Positions 35,174 to 44,800 of a stretch of DNA of 64,000 nt are shown here, piece by piece. The first letter of the stretch is position 1. Every line of letters starts with the position of its first letter. The notes beneath the pieces are model-generated. The model ran no database searches, had not been told where the DNA came from, and saw only the letters and a program-made list of their open reading frames with translations. Both the position numbers and the translations under genes were made by a program. The DNA is from Nocardioides ochotonae (GTDB lineage: Bacteria > Actinomycetota > Actinomycetes > Propionibacteriales > Nocardioidaceae): contig NZ_CP061769.1 in assembly GCF_011420305.2 (NCBI RefSeq), positions 682,001-746,000 of the forward strand, written 5' to 3'.

Positions 35174-35236
35174 ATGACCCCCGACGACCTCCGGCATCCG
35201 CGCCCTCGCGCCGGCGTCGCCGGTCGCTCCCGGTGA
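35174..35236 (+). CDS. Short leader peptide (20 codons) coupled to the transglycosylase gene
   Basis: ATG at 35,174 opens a 20-codon frame (MTPDDLRHPRPRAGVAGRSR). Its TGA stop overlaps the GTG start of the transglycosylase gene (GTGA at 35,233). GATACT at 35,162-35,167 is 6 nt before the ATG, so this would be a leaderless mRNA with the small frame at its very 5' end. The Arg/Pro-rich peptide may have no role except to deliver ribosomes to the next start. Confidence 0.55.
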   Translation: MTPDDLRHPRPRAGVAGRSR

Positions 35237-35982
35237 GCCCCACGCGCCTCATCGCGACGCTCGCCACGGCACTGGCCGCCGTGGCCGGACTCGGGTGGGC
35301 GGGATCCCAGACGGTGCTGGCCGGTCCCGAGCCGGCGCCCGCCACCTTGCAGCCGTACGTCGTCGCGCCCGCGCCCACGACCGCGCAGAGCCCGGTGCTG
35401 CCGCCGGACCAGCCGCTCGGCGTTCCCGAGATCGACGCGGCCTGGCTGGAGCGCACCGCCGAGCGGGCCGGCATCCCGGCGACCGCGCTGCGCGCCTACG
35501 CCACCGCGCAGCTCGCGGTGGGTCGCACCTGCGCCCTCGGCTGGACGACGCTGGCCGGGATCGGGTGGGTGGAGTCCCAGCACGGCACGATCGGCGAGCG
35601 CACCCTGCGCCGCGACGGGCACTCCTCGGCCCCGATCCTGGGGCCGGCGCTCGACGGCGCCGGGGACTTCGCGGCGATCCCGGCGACGCCGGACAGCGCG
35701 CGCTGGCACGGCAACGACCGCTGGGACCACGCCGTGGGCCCGATGCAGTTCATCCCCTCCACCTGGCGGACCTGGGCGGCCGACGGGGACGGCGACGGCG
35801 TCGCGGACCCCAACGACCTCGACGACGCGGCGCTGGCCGCCGCGCGCTACCTGTGCCACGACGAGCGCGACCTGACCTCCGGCGACGGGTGGTCCGACGC
35901 GGTGTTCTCCTACAACCACTCGCGCCAGTACGTCCTCGACGTGCACGACGCGGCGACGAGCTACGCCGAGCGCACCGCCTGA
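35233..35982 (+). CDS. Secreted lytic murein transglycosylase (SLT/MltB-like)
   Basis: The 249-residue product has an N-terminal signal/anchor (LIATLATALAAVAGLGWAGS), a Pro/Ala-rich linker to about residue 70, and a transglycosylase domain. The catalytic glutamate is in LAGIGWVESQHGTIG. VGPMQFIPSTWRTWAADGDG and DLDDAALAAARYLC are standard family motifs. It cleaves glycan strands during wall growth. The start is coupled to a 20-codon upstream frame. It is convergent with the two-component operon. Confidence 0.9.
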   Translation: MSPTRLIATLATALAAVAGLGWAGSQTVLAGPEPAPATLQPYVVAPAPTTAQSPVLPPDQPLGVPEIDAAWLERTAERAGIPATALRAYATAQLAVGRTCALGWTTLAGIGWVESQHGTIGERTLRRDGHSSAPILGPALDGAGDFAAIPATPDSARWHGNDRWDHAVGPMQFIPSTWRTWAADGDGDGVADPNDLDDAALAAARYLCHDERDLTSGDGWSDAVFSYNHSRQYVLDVHDAATSYAERTA

Positions 35983-35987
35983 GCCGC

Positions 35988-36677
35988 TCAGGCGTCGACG
36001 CGCCAGCCCACGGAGTTGGCCATGCCGACCGCCGCGAGCTGGGAGGAGACGCCGAGCTTGGAGAGGATGGACTTCACCTGGGTGCGCACGGTCGCCTCGG
36101 AGATCACTCCGATCCGGGCGATCTCGCGCACCTGGTGGCCGGCGATCAGGTGACCGAGGACCTGGCGCTCGCGCGGGGTCAGGGAGTTCAGCCGGCCGCG
36201 GACGTCCTGCTGACTCGCGCGCTGGTCGCGCCAGGCCTTCAGCAGCTCCTCGCGCTCCTGGGGGTCCTGGACCTGCAGGCCCTGGCTGAGCCGGCGCACC
36301 ACCGAGAGCACCTCGTTGAGCGGGCGGGTCTTCGAGACCACCCGGCGCGCGCCGTTGGCGACGCACTCGCCCCAGCGGGCATGGTCGTCAGAGGCGGTGA
36401 CCACCACGACGTTGATGCCCTCCTTGGCCATCGGGGTGATCAGGCGTACGGCGTCGCCCAGCGGGCCGAGGTCGAGGTCGAGCAGCAGGATGCGCGGGCG
36501 CAACCGGGAGACGGCGGAGATCGCCGCGGCGGCGGAGGCGACGTCGTTGACGCCGACCCGGCGCACGTCGTACCCGTCGATGGACAGGGCGACCTCGAGC
36601 GACTCGGCGAAGAGGTGGTGGTCCTCGAGGATGACCACGCGGGTACGGCGGCGTGGCTGCTGCTGAAGGTTAGGCAA
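35988..36677 (-). CDS. NarL/LuxR-type response regulator
   Basis: The 229-residue regulator keeps the receiver phosphorylation site in ILLLDLDLG (Asp about 66) and Lys in VVSKTRPLN (about 114), so it should be phosphorylatable. The C-terminal LuxR helix-turn-helix is LTPRERQVLGHLIAGHQVREIA and then SEATVRTQVKSILSKLGVSSQL. It uses a TTG start inside the end of the kinase gene (8-nt overlap), so it is coupled to and presumably the partner of that kinase. Its recognition helix closely matches the two orphan LuxR proteins in this locus, suggesting related binding sites. Confidence 0.92.
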   Translation of the reverse strand: MPNLQQQPRRRTRVVILEDHHLFAESLEVALSIDGYDVRRVGVNDVASAAAAISAVSRLRPRILLLDLDLGPLGDAVRLITPMAKEGINVVVVTASDDHARWGECVANGARRVVSKTRPLNEVLSVVRRLSQGLQVQDPQEREELLKAWRDQRASQQDVRGRLNSLTPRERQVLGHLIAGHQVREIARIGVISEATVRTQVKSILSKLGVSSQLAAVGMANSVGWRVDA

Positions 36678-38139
36678 CGTCGCTCTCCTCGCGGGCGAGC
36701 TCGAGGCCGATCACGAAGGAGGCCCCGTCTCGGTAGGTACGGTCCAGGCGCAGGCAGCCCCCGTCCGCGTCGAGCAGGGTCTGGGCGATGTTGAGCCCGA
36801 TCCCGCTGCCGGCGGACTCGGGGCGGCGCGCGCCCCACTCGAAGATCGAGTCCGCCAGGTCGGGCAGCACACCGGGCCCGTCGTCGCAGACCCGGATCAG
36901 CACCCGGTCCTGCGCCAGGGAGGCCCCGATCTCGACGGTGCTGCCGGGCGCGTGCGCCGCGGCGTTGGCGAGCAGGATGTTGACGACCTCGCTCAGGTGG
37001 TCGGGGACCGCGCGGCACCGCAGCCCGCTGGGCGCCCAGCGGACGGTGCGACCCTGGGCGCGGTGGGCCATGACGAGCGGGGCGAGGATCTCGTCGACGT
37101 CGACCTCGGAGGCCCCCTCGACCGGCGGCTTCTGCAGCAGGCGGGTCAGCCGGGCGGTCTCCTTCGCGACCATGTGGCCCAGGGAGGCCTTGGAACGCAG
37201 CGTCGGACCGGCGGTCCCGGACGTCGCCACCGCAGGGGCGGCCTCGTAGCCGTAGTCGCCGGTGAGCAGCTCCACCGCGGAGGCGATGCCGGCGATCGTG
37301 CCCTTCACCTCGTGCAGCTGGGCGCGGTCGGAGCGGGCACGGTTCTCGATGGCCCGCAGCGAGCGGCGCAGGTCGGCGATGGCGCGCAGGTCGTCGCCGA
37401 TGGCCGCGCAGAGCAGCGCGAAGGAGGCCGAGCAGACCGTCGCGGTGGCGACGAACCCGCTCACCAGCCCGATGATCGGGGCGGCGACGGGGACAGCCTC
37501 GAGGCGGCCGACGGTCAGCGACACGATGAAGAGCAGCAGCCCGAGCTGGAGCCGCAGCGCCGCCCACCGGGGGAGCGGCATGCGGGCGAGGCCCGCGACG
37601 ATCGGCAGGCTGAGCAGGCCCAGGGCGATCGCCCCGATGATCCGTCCGGTGGTGGACAGCGGGAGCTCCCAGCCGATCTCGGCCACGGCGACATGGGCGC
37701 CGGCGAGCGCGACGCCGACGCCCAGGCCGAAGGCGGCCGGATCGGCGAAGACGGGAACGGTCTCGGAGAAGCCCAGGGTGATCGCGACGATCGAGACGAC
37801 GATGAGGTCGGTGGCCAGCACCCAGGCGTCCTGCCCGGTGCCGGCGCCGCCCAGGTGCAGCGCCGCCAGGACGAGCACGTGCGCGGCGATCACGATGGTG
37901 CAGGCGGTCAGCCAGGCGACCGGCTGGCTGTCGGTGATGCGCCAGTGCAGGTAGAGGAACAGCGCCGAGACGACGAGCGCCGGCGCGAAGACGAGGCTGG
38001 AGGCGACGGCGAGCTCGTCGAACGTGCCACGAGACGTCGTGGCCTCGATGACGACGAGCGGCACCGCGAGAAGCACGCACACCACCAGAGCGCCGCCCCA
38101 TCGGGACGAGCCGCTCGATCCGGTACTACCTGATGACAC
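36670..38139 (-). CDS. Membrane sensor histidine kinase
   Basis: The 489-residue kinase has about eight membrane helices (residues 15-255) with no large extracellular domain. The phospho-acceptor region is AQLHEVKGTIAGIASAVELL (His about 277). The HATPase domain has N-box ILLANAAAHAPGS (about 391), G1 DDGPGVLPD (about 418), and G2 GSGIGLNIAQTLL (about 446). The signal may be membrane or lipid related. The start is uncertain: the GTG at 38,139 has AGGAG almost touching it. It faces away from the first LuxR regulator across a 474-bp regulatory region. Confidence 0.9.
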   Translation of the reverse strand: MSSGSTGSSGSSRWGGALVVCVLLAVPLVVIEATTSRGTFDELAVASSLVFAPALVVSALFLYLHWRITDSQPVAWLTACTIVIAAHVLVLAALHLGGAGTGQDAWVLATDLIVVSIVAITLGFSETVPVFADPAAFGLGVGVALAGAHVAVAEIGWELPLSTTGRIIGAIALGLLSLPIVAGLARMPLPRWAALRLQLGLLLFIVSLTVGRLEAVPVAAPIIGLVSGFVATATVCSASFALLCAAIGDDLRAIADLRRSLRAIENRARSDRAQLHEVKGTIAGIASAVELLTGDYGYEAAPAVATSGTAGPTLRSKASLGHMVAKETARLTRLLQKPPVEGASEVDVDEILAPLVMAHRAQGRTVRWAPSGLRCRAVPDHLSEVVNILLANAAAHAPGSTVEIGASLAQDRVLIRVCDDGPGVLPDLADSIFEWGARRPESAGSGIGLNIAQTLLDADGGCLRLDRTYRDGASFVIGLELAREESDVA

Positions 38140-38613
38140 TCCTACCCCCCGCGCCCTTTCGTCCGTCGGGGCCGAGACGGCCCCACGGTGTTCTCCCTCC
38201 CGAGAACGAGCTCTGTCTGCTCGCCGGGCCGATGCTTGTGTTCCGCGTCACGGCGCTCCACAAGGATCGCCCCCGCTTACCCGTTATTGGTGAAGAACGG
38301 ACGGAGCGAAACCTCTCGGGGCGCAACATTTACCTTCCGGGGAAGGTCATGACACGGTTGCGAGCGCCCCGGGCAGAGGGAGGGCGAGGGGCAGGAGGGG
38401 AAGAGGGAGGGCAGGGACAGGGGGAGCCGGCGTACTCGACGCGCCCCCAGCGTGGATCGGGGGGCGGGGACCCGGCATCCCCAAATTCAGGGCTCTCCTC
38501 GCCGTGCGGGCACCGGCGTCGCCCGCCGGTCCTGACGATGCGCCCATGCCCGTTCTCGGCCTGTCCAGCCGGTCTCCCGTGAGCCGTGCCGCCACCGAGC
38601 GGGACGGTGTGCG
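38140..38613. promoter_or_regulatory. Regulatory region between sensor kinase and first atypical LuxR gene
   Basis: No gene is supported. Visible elements are an inverted repeat GTTCTC-CCTCCC-GAGAAC (38,190-38,207) just upstream of the kinase start, and TACCCGTTATTGGTGAA (38,278-38,294), a weak match to the locus dyad. ACCTTCC-GG-GGAAGGT (38,332-38,347) is a perfect 7-bp inverted repeat. A purine-rich stretch of repeated GGGAGGG/GGGCAGG units (38,376-38,430) could form G-quadruplex structure. The strong dyad at 38,479-38,492 comes last. Confidence 0.5.
38478..38493. promoter_or_regulatory. Locus dyad, copy A
   Basis: TCCCCAAATTCAGGGC has CCC and GGG arms around an A/T-rich centre. It lies about 120 bp upstream of the first atypical LuxR gene, consistent with autoregulation. 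Confidence 0.55.
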
Positions 38614-39321
38614 ATGAGCAGCGTCGTCGTCGTCTCCGACCAGATGCTCGTCGCCGAGACCATCCGGGCCGCCCTGGCCACCCAGGGCTGGGACGTGCGG
38701 TTGGCCCGCTGGCCCGAGCGTGCGGGCGGTCCGGTGCCGATCCCGCCGGGCACCGCCCTCGGCGTGCTGGTGAGCGACCTCGAGCCCGCCGAGCGGCTCG
38801 AGCGGGCGCAGCGGATCCTGGCGGCCTGGCCGGGTCGCTGGCTGGTGCTCACCGGGGCGCCCCGCGGTCCCCGCTGGGGTGCGGTCCTCGACGCCGATGC
38901 GCTGGGCGTGCTCGGCGCCGACATCGGCCTGGAGGAGCTGTCCGCCGTGCTGCGACGGGCCGTGGGCGGGGTCCGCCCGATGGACCCCGCCGAGGTCAAC
39001 CGGCTGCGGCACTCGTGGCGTGCGGTGCTGGCCGAGCAGCGCGAGCTCGCCGAGCGGATGCGGCGGCTCACCCGCCGCGAGCTCAGCATCCTCGGCCTGC
39101 TGTACGCCGGCGACAACGTCGCGCGGATCGCCACCCAGCTCGGTGTCTCCGAGGCGACGGTGCGCAGCCAGGTGCGGGCCGTGCTGCGCAAGCTCGCGGT
39201 GAACTCCCAGCTGGCCGCCGTGGCGGCGTACGCCTCACTGGTGGACGAGCGGCGGGATTCGGCCGGCGGTGGCGGCACTACCCAAAATCTGGCAAACGCC
39301 CCTGCGGTCCAGCGGCCGTGA
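38614..39321 (+). CDS. Atypical LuxR-type regulator, first copy
   Basis: The 235-residue product has a receiver-like domain (residues 1-125) that has lost part of the phosphorylation site. The N-terminal acidic pair is reduced to a single Asp (VVVVSDQMLVAETI). The phospho-Asp region is VLVSDLEPAER, and the conserved Lys is absent (VLGADIGLEEL). The C-terminal LuxR helix-turn-helix is LTRRELSILGLLYAGDNVARIA, then SEATVRSQVRAVLRKLAVNSQL. It is probably controlled by a ligand or by abundance rather than phosphorylation. It directly precedes the sugar-transferase operon, whose dyad lies within its last codons. Confidence 0.9.
   Translation: MSSVVVVSDQMLVAETIRAALATQGWDVRLARWPERAGGPVPIPPGTALGVLVSDLEPAERLERAQRILAAWPGRWLVLTGAPRGPRWGAVLDADALGVLGADIGLEELSAVLRRAVGGVRPMDPAEVNRLRHSWRAVLAEQRELAERMRRLTRRELSILGLLYAGDNVARIATQLGVSEATVRSQVRAVLRKLAVNSQLAAVAAYASLVDERRDSAGGGGTTQNLANAPAVQRP
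39279..39296. promoter_or_regulatory. Locus dyad, copy B
   Basis: TACCCAAAATCTGGCAAA lies inside the 3' end of the LuxR gene, about 85 bp before the GTG of the sugar-transferase gene. It is CCC-N6-TGG with an A/T-rich centre, in the same form as the other copies. Confidence 0.6.
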
Positions 39322-39379
39322 CGACCGCGATGAACCAACCTTCGAAGCCTGTCCCAGTCCGCACCGCAGGAGGCCCCTC

Positions 39380-40813
39380 GTGAGCTCGATCGCCGATGCC
39401 CAGGCACTCGACACGCAGCCCTTCTCGGCGACCGCCGTCGAGGCGGTCGCCGGGCCCCTGATCGACGTCGATGCGGCGTCCCCCGAGCGCCGCAACCACG
39501 CGGCACTGGCCGCGGGAGGCGAGGTCGTGATGGTCCTGGCCGCCGGCTCGCTGGCCGCGCTGGCGCTGGCCGCGGACCCCCTGGTGGCGGTCGCGATGCT
39601 CGTGGCGGCGGGCGCGAGCGTCGTGCTGAGGGCCCGGACCGCGGCGCGCTGCGGCTGGCTGGAGTCGCCCGGTGGGGCCCGCGCCGCGCTCACGGTGCTG
39701 CTGACCGGGGTCCTCACGGCATGGATGGTCGGCGCCACCGCGGTGGCGCCGATGCTGGGACTGCTGGCCGTCATGACCGCGGTGTCCGGGCTCACCCGCG
39801 CACTGGCGCGTCTGGGGCGGCCGCCGCTGCGGGTCGTGCTCGCCGGCGACGCCGCCGTGGTCGCCCGTACCGCCCTGCACTGGCGTGCGCGTGGTGACGT
39901 GGAGGTCGTCGGCGCGGTGATCGTGCCTGACGACGACCGCGACTCGCCGGCGCTCGACGTGGTCCTGCCGCTGCCGGTCTCCGCCGACCCGTGGGCCGCC
40001 GCCACCTGGCGTGCGGACACCGTCGTGCTGCTCCCGGGCGGCGCCGTCGGCCCGCAGACCCTGGAGCGGCTGTGCTGGCGCTTGGAGTCCAGCCCGGTGC
40101 GCGTCGCGGTCTCCTGGGACGGACTGCTCGACGGCGTGGCCCCTCACCGCCTGCGGACGGGCTGGTCGGGCGGCAGCCCCTTCGCGGTGGTCGACCGCAG
40201 CCGCGCCCCGCTCGCCGTCCGCGGCGCCAAGGTGGCCTTCGACCGGGTGGTCGGCCTCGGCCTCCTGCTGCTCGCCGCACCGGTGCTGGCGACGCTGGCC
40301 CTGGTCGTCCGGCTGGACTCCCCGGGCCCGGCGTTCTTCCGCCAGGTCCGGGTGGGCAGGAACGGGCGCCGGTTCACGATGTACAAGCTGCGCACGATGG
40401 TCACCGACGCCGAGGTGGTGCGCGCCAGCCTCGCGCACACCGACCAGGGCGCCGGAGTGCTGTTCAAGATCCACCGCGACCCGCGGGTGACGCGCGCCGG
40501 CCGGGTGCTGCGCCGCACCTCGCTCGACGAGCTGCCGCAGCTGTTCAACGTGGTCCGTGGCGAGATGTCGCTGGTCGGGCCCCGGCCGGCCCTGCCCGGC
40601 GAGGTGGCGGCGTACGACGACCGGACCCGGCGCCGGCTGGCCGTGCGCCCGGGCCTGACCGGCCTGTGGCAGGTCAGCGGCCGCTCCGACCTCGGCTGGG
40701 AGGAGTCGGTGGGGCTGGACCTCAGCTACACCGACAACGTGACCCTCGGGCGCGACCTCGGCATCTGCCTGCGCACCGTGCGTGCGGTGACCAGCCGGCG
40801 CGGGGCCTACTGA
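39380..40813 (+). CDS. Undecaprenyl-phosphate sugar phosphotransferase (initiating enzyme)
   Basis: The 477-residue WbaP/CpsE-type polyprenyl glycosylphosphotransferase starts repeat-unit assembly by moving a sugar-1-phosphate to undecaprenyl phosphate. Four N-terminal membrane helices, a soluble CoA-binding-like segment (RVVLAGDAAVVART), and a fifth helix precede the catalytic domain. That domain has SPGPAFFRQVRVGRNGRRF, MYKLRTMVTDAE, RTSLDELPQLFNVVRGEMSLVGPRP, and RLAVRPGLTGLWQVSGRSDLGWEE. AGGAGG precedes the GTG. It heads a rightward operon with the Alg14/Alg13-like pair and a surface protein. Confidence 0.93.
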   Translation: MSSIADAQALDTQPFSATAVEAVAGPLIDVDAASPERRNHAALAAGGEVVMVLAAGSLAALALAADPLVAVAMLVAAGASVVLRARTAARCGWLESPGGARAALTVLLTGVLTAWMVGATAVAPMLGLLAVMTAVSGLTRALARLGRPPLRVVLAGDAAVVARTALHWRARGDVEVVGAVIVPDDDRDSPALDVVLPLPVSADPWAAATWRADTVVLLPGGAVGPQTLERLCWRLESSPVRVAVSWDGLLDGVAPHRLRTGWSGGSPFAVVDRSRAPLAVRGAKVAFDRVVGLGLLLLAAPVLATLALVVRLDSPGPAFFRQVRVGRNGRRFTMYKLRTMVTDAEVVRASLAHTDQGAGVLFKIHRDPRVTRAGRVLRRTSLDELPQLFNVVRGEMSLVGPRPALPGEVAAYDDRTRRRLAVRPGLTGLWQVSGRSDLGWEESVGLDLSYTDNVTLGRDLGICLRTVRAVTSRRGAY

Positions 40814-41268
40814 TGGCCACCGAGGTCCTGCTGATCACCTCCCAGGGCGGCCACCTGGCCCAGCTGCTGACGATGCGCGGGTGGTGGAGCGGACGCGACC
40901 GGCTCTGGGTCGCCCCCGACACCGCCGATGTCGCCGACCGGCTGGCCGGCGAGCGGATCGTCCACTCCTGGTCGCCGACGACGCGCCACCTGCCCAACCT
41001 GGTGCGCAACGCCGTCCTGGCGCTGCGCGTGCTGCGCCGCGAGCGCCCCGCGCTCGTGGTGAGCGCGGGTGCCGGGGTCGCGGTGCCGTTCTTCGTGGTG
41101 GCGCGGGCGATGGGGATCCCCACGGTGTTCATCGAGGTCTACGACCGCGTCGACACCCCCACGATGACCGGGCGCCTGTGCGGGCCGTTCACCACCCGCC
41201 GCATCGTGCAGTGGGAGGACCAGCTCGCGTTCTACCCCGACGCCCGGCTCGTGGGGCCGCTGCTGTGA
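40813..41268 (+). CDS. Alg14-like subunit of a split glycosyltransferase
   Basis: The 151-residue product begins TEVLLITSQGGHLAQLLTM, the N-terminal nucleotide-fold start of Alg14/EpsF-type proteins, and continues with SAGAGVAVPFFVVARAMGIPTVFIEVYDR. It acts as membrane-proximal acceptor-binding subunit for the catalytic Alg13-like protein encoded next. The ATG overlaps the previous stop as TGATG, and its stop overlaps the next GTG, indicating stoichiometric production. Confidence 0.88.
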   Translation: MATEVLLITSQGGHLAQLLTMRGWWSGRDRLWVAPDTADVADRLAGERIVHSWSPTTRHLPNLVRNAVLALRVLRRERPALVVSAGAGVAVPFFVVARAMGIPTVFIEVYDRVDTPTMTGRLCGPFTTRRIVQWEDQLAFYPDARLVGPLL

Positions 41269-41828
41269 GGGCCACCGTCCTGGCCCTCGTCGGTACCGAC
41301 CACCACCCCTTCCACCGCTTGGTCGACTGGGTCGACGCGGCCGCCGTGCGCCACCCCGACGTGCGCTTCGTCGTGCAGCACGGCGCCGCGGCCCCGCCGC
41401 TGGTCGCGGAGGGGCACAAGTTCCTGTCACACGCCCGGTTGACCACCGAGATGACGCGGTGTGCCGCGGTCGTCTGCCACGGCGGCCCCGGCACGATCAT
41501 GGACGCGCGGGCCGCGGGACACGTGCCGCTCTGCGTGCCGCGCGACCCCGGACTGGGCGAGCACGTCGACGGCCACCAGCTCCGCTTCGCGCGGCTGGTC
41601 GGCGCGGCCGGGGTCGTGCGCGCGGTCCACGACGCCGCGGACTTCCAGACCACGCTCGACACCGCCCTGCTCGACGGCCCCGGCCTCCGGGCCGTCCGCA
41701 CCTTCGAGGAGAGCGCCGCCACGATCCATGCCCGCGCCGCCCTCGCCGAGGAGCTCGACCTCCTCCTCGACGCGTCCCGTCGCCACGGGCGCCCCGGCTG
41801 GCGGCGCCGTCCGCACGCGCTTCGCTGA
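41265..41828 (+). CDS. Alg13-like catalytic subunit (GT28 C-terminal type)
   Basis: The 187-residue product has VLALVGTDHHPFHRLVDWV at the start and the GT28 donor-binding motif CAAVVCHGGPGTIMDARAAGHVPLCVPR, followed by LGEHVDGHQLRFA. Together with the Alg14-like partner it should transfer the second sugar onto the lipid-linked intermediate. Coupling is by GTGA overlap. The last 15 residues are unusually Arg-rich. Confidence 0.88.
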   Translation: MRATVLALVGTDHHPFHRLVDWVDAAAVRHPDVRFVVQHGAAAPPLVAEGHKFLSHARLTTEMTRCAAVVCHGGPGTIMDARAAGHVPLCVPRDPGLGEHVDGHQLRFARLVGAAGVVRAVHDAADFQTTLDTALLDGPGLRAVRTFEESAATIHARAALAEELDLLLDASRRHGRPGWRRRPHALR

Positions 41829-41851
41829 TCCTCCGCCACGAAAGGCCCGCC

Positions 41852-44800
41852 ATGCGTTCCACCAGCCTGCCCTCCGGGGGCGTCTCCGGTCCACGTCGCA
41901 CCCGCTCGCGGGCCGCACGCGCCCGCCGGGCCCTGGGGACCCTGCTCGCCGGTGTCCTCGGGACCGGGTCGCTGCTCGCGGTCGGTGTCGCCGCCGCCCC
42001 GCAGGCGCTCGCCGCCGAGCGCGACCAGCGCCTCAGCGGGGTCACCTCGCCGATGTGGCAGACCAACAACAACGTCGAGGCGATCGCTGTCTCCAACGGG
42101 GTGGTGTACGCCGGCGGCACCTTCAACCGGGTCCGCCCGCCGGGCGTGGCCGTGGGCGGCGCGGGGGAGGTCACCCGCACCAACCTCGCCGCGTTCGACA
42201 CGAGCAGCGGCGCCCTGGTCACCAGCTTCAACGTGACCCTCAACGGCCGCGTCGACGACATTGCGATCTCCCCGAACGGCTCGCGGATGTACATCGTGGG
42301 GATGTTCACCTCCGTCAACGGCCAGACCCGCAACCGGGTCGCGGCGCTCAACCTGCCCTCGGGCACCCTCGCCACCGGCTTCACCGCCAACGCCAACGCC
42401 ACCGTCATGGCGGTCGCGGCCTCGGCCACCGGCCTCTACGTCGCAGGCGACTTCACCTCGATCCGTGGCGCCGCCAAGTCCCGGTTCGCCTCGCTGGACC
42501 CCGCGACCGGGGCGCTGCGGGCCGGGTTCACCGCCGACCTCGACGCCCGCGGCCAGGCGATCGAGATCGCGCCCGACGGCAGCCGGGTTCTGGTCGGCGG
42601 CGAGTTCGCCACCGTCAACGGCACCACCACCGGCGCGATCGCCTCGGTCGATCCGACGACCGGCGCGCTGGCGACCTGGGAGGCCAACACCACCCAGCCG
42701 ATCAACATCAACTGCAAGGCCCGCGTCACCGACATCGTCTCCTCGGGGAGCACGGCGTACGTCACCGCCGAGGGCGACCCGCCGGGCTGCTACGAGGGCA
42801 CCTACGCGGCCCGGATCAGCGACGGCGAGCTGGAGTGGAACAGCACCTGCCTGGGCGCCTCGATGGGCCTGGCCGTGCTCGACGGGGTGCTCTACAAGGC
42901 CTCCCACCAGCACGACTGTGCGTTCAACTACGGCGACGCCCGCGGCGGCTACGTCGGCGGTACCTCCCGCGACGGGTTCATCTGGTGGCGCCTGGTCGGG
43001 CAGGACGTCGAGGACGGCTCGTTCGTGCACTGGTCGCCCAACACCAACGCCAGCACCGGCACCAGCCCGGTCGGCCCGCGCGTCCTGGCCACCGACGGGT
43101 CGCAGATGTTCGTCGGCGGCGACTTCAGCCGGGTCAACAACGCAGCGCAGCAGGGGCTGGCGCGCTTCGCGCCCGGCAACGGCTCGGCGCCGGACAACCC
43201 GCCCGCGCCCACCGTGCAGGCCAACGCCGCCGGCGGGCTGACCGTGCAGTGGCCGGCCGTCATCGACAAGGACAGCGGCACGCTGACCTACCAGCTGCTG
43301 CGCGGCAACACGGTCGTCAACGAGCAGACCGTCGAGTCCTATCCCTGGAGCCGGCCCACGATGCGCTTCGACGACACCGGCCTGACCCCCGGCGCGACGT
43401 ACGCCTATCGGCTGCGGGTCAGCGACGGCACCCGGACGAGCGCCAGCTCGCCCTCGACGAGCGGGACCGTGCGCGCCAGTGTCCCACCGGCGTACGCCGA
43501 CGTGGTGCGCTCGCTCGGCGCGAACCTGTACTGGCGCGCCGGGGACCTCGGCGGCACCCTCGAGGACAGCGCCAACGGTGGCGGCTCCCCGGGGGAGAAG
43601 GTCGGCGGCGTCGCCACCACCCCCGGCGCGATCGCCGGTGACGGCGCGGTCCGCCTCGACGGCGCCACCGGCCACCTCACCTCCCGCGACCCGCTCGCGC
43701 TCACCCCGACGTTCACCCAGTCGGCGTGGTTCAACACCACCTCGATCACCGGCGGCTCGCTGCTCGCGGTGACCGACGCCAAGACCGGGGTCGGCACGCT
43801 GTCGGACCGGGCGGTGACGATGGACAACAACGGCAACGTCGTGTTCTCGGTGCACCAGCCGCCGCGCGCCGGCAGCCCGGACCCGCTCGGCCCGCGGCTC
43901 AACAACGTGCGCCTGCAGGGCCTGACGTTCAACGACGGGCGGTGGCACCAGGTGGTCGCCACCTGGAGCGGCACCGTGGCCTCGCTCTACGTCGACGGGA
44001 TCCTGCTGGGGACCTACGAGGGGACCGCGGGCGGGCTGACCCAGGGCTACCAGCGGGTCGGCTACACCGACCTCACCAACGAGCAGGCGGTCTTCGGACG
44101 CAACTTCTACGCCCAGAAGTGGCCGCTGACCGAGCACTTCAACGGCGCCATCGACGAGGTCGCGACGTTCCCGACCGCGCTCACCGCGGCCCAGGTCCAG
44201 GAGCTGTGGGCGGCGGGCGTGGCCGGCGGGAGCGGGGGCGCCCCGGCGAACCGTCCGCCGGTCGCGGCGTTCTCCTTCACCACCGACGGGCTGACCGCGA
44301 CCCTCGACGCGGGCGCGTCGAGCGACCCCGACGGCACGGTCGCCTCCTACCGCTGGGACCTCGGCGACGGGAGCACCGCCGGCGGGGCGACCGCGTCGCG
44401 GACCTTCGCCGCCGCGGGGACCTACCCCGTGACCCTGGTGGTCACCGACGACGACGGTGCGTCCACCGAGCTGACCCGCTCGGTCACGGTGAGCGCGCCC
44501 CTGCCGCCGGCCACGAGCGTGGTCGTCGAGAGGGGCGTGACCTGGGCCTGGCGCTACGCCGCCGGCGCCCCGCCCACGGCGTGGAACACCACGACCTTCG
44601 ACGACGCGACGTGGAGCCGGGGAGCCGGCTCGCTCGGGTTCGGCACCACCACCACGCTGGGCACGAACATCGACACGTTCGCGACGACGGCCGAGCGCCC
44701 GCTGGCGGCGTACTTCCGGCGCAGCTTCACGGTCGCCGACGCGACGAAGGCGGTGCGTCTGTCGTTGGAGACGGTCGCCGACGACGGGGTGGTGGTCTAC

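Noticed and set aside
38332..38347. ACCTTCCGGGGAAGGT as a transcription terminator
   Set aside because: It lies between divergent genes where no transcript should end, and has no U-tract. An operator is as likely, so it is left unassigned.
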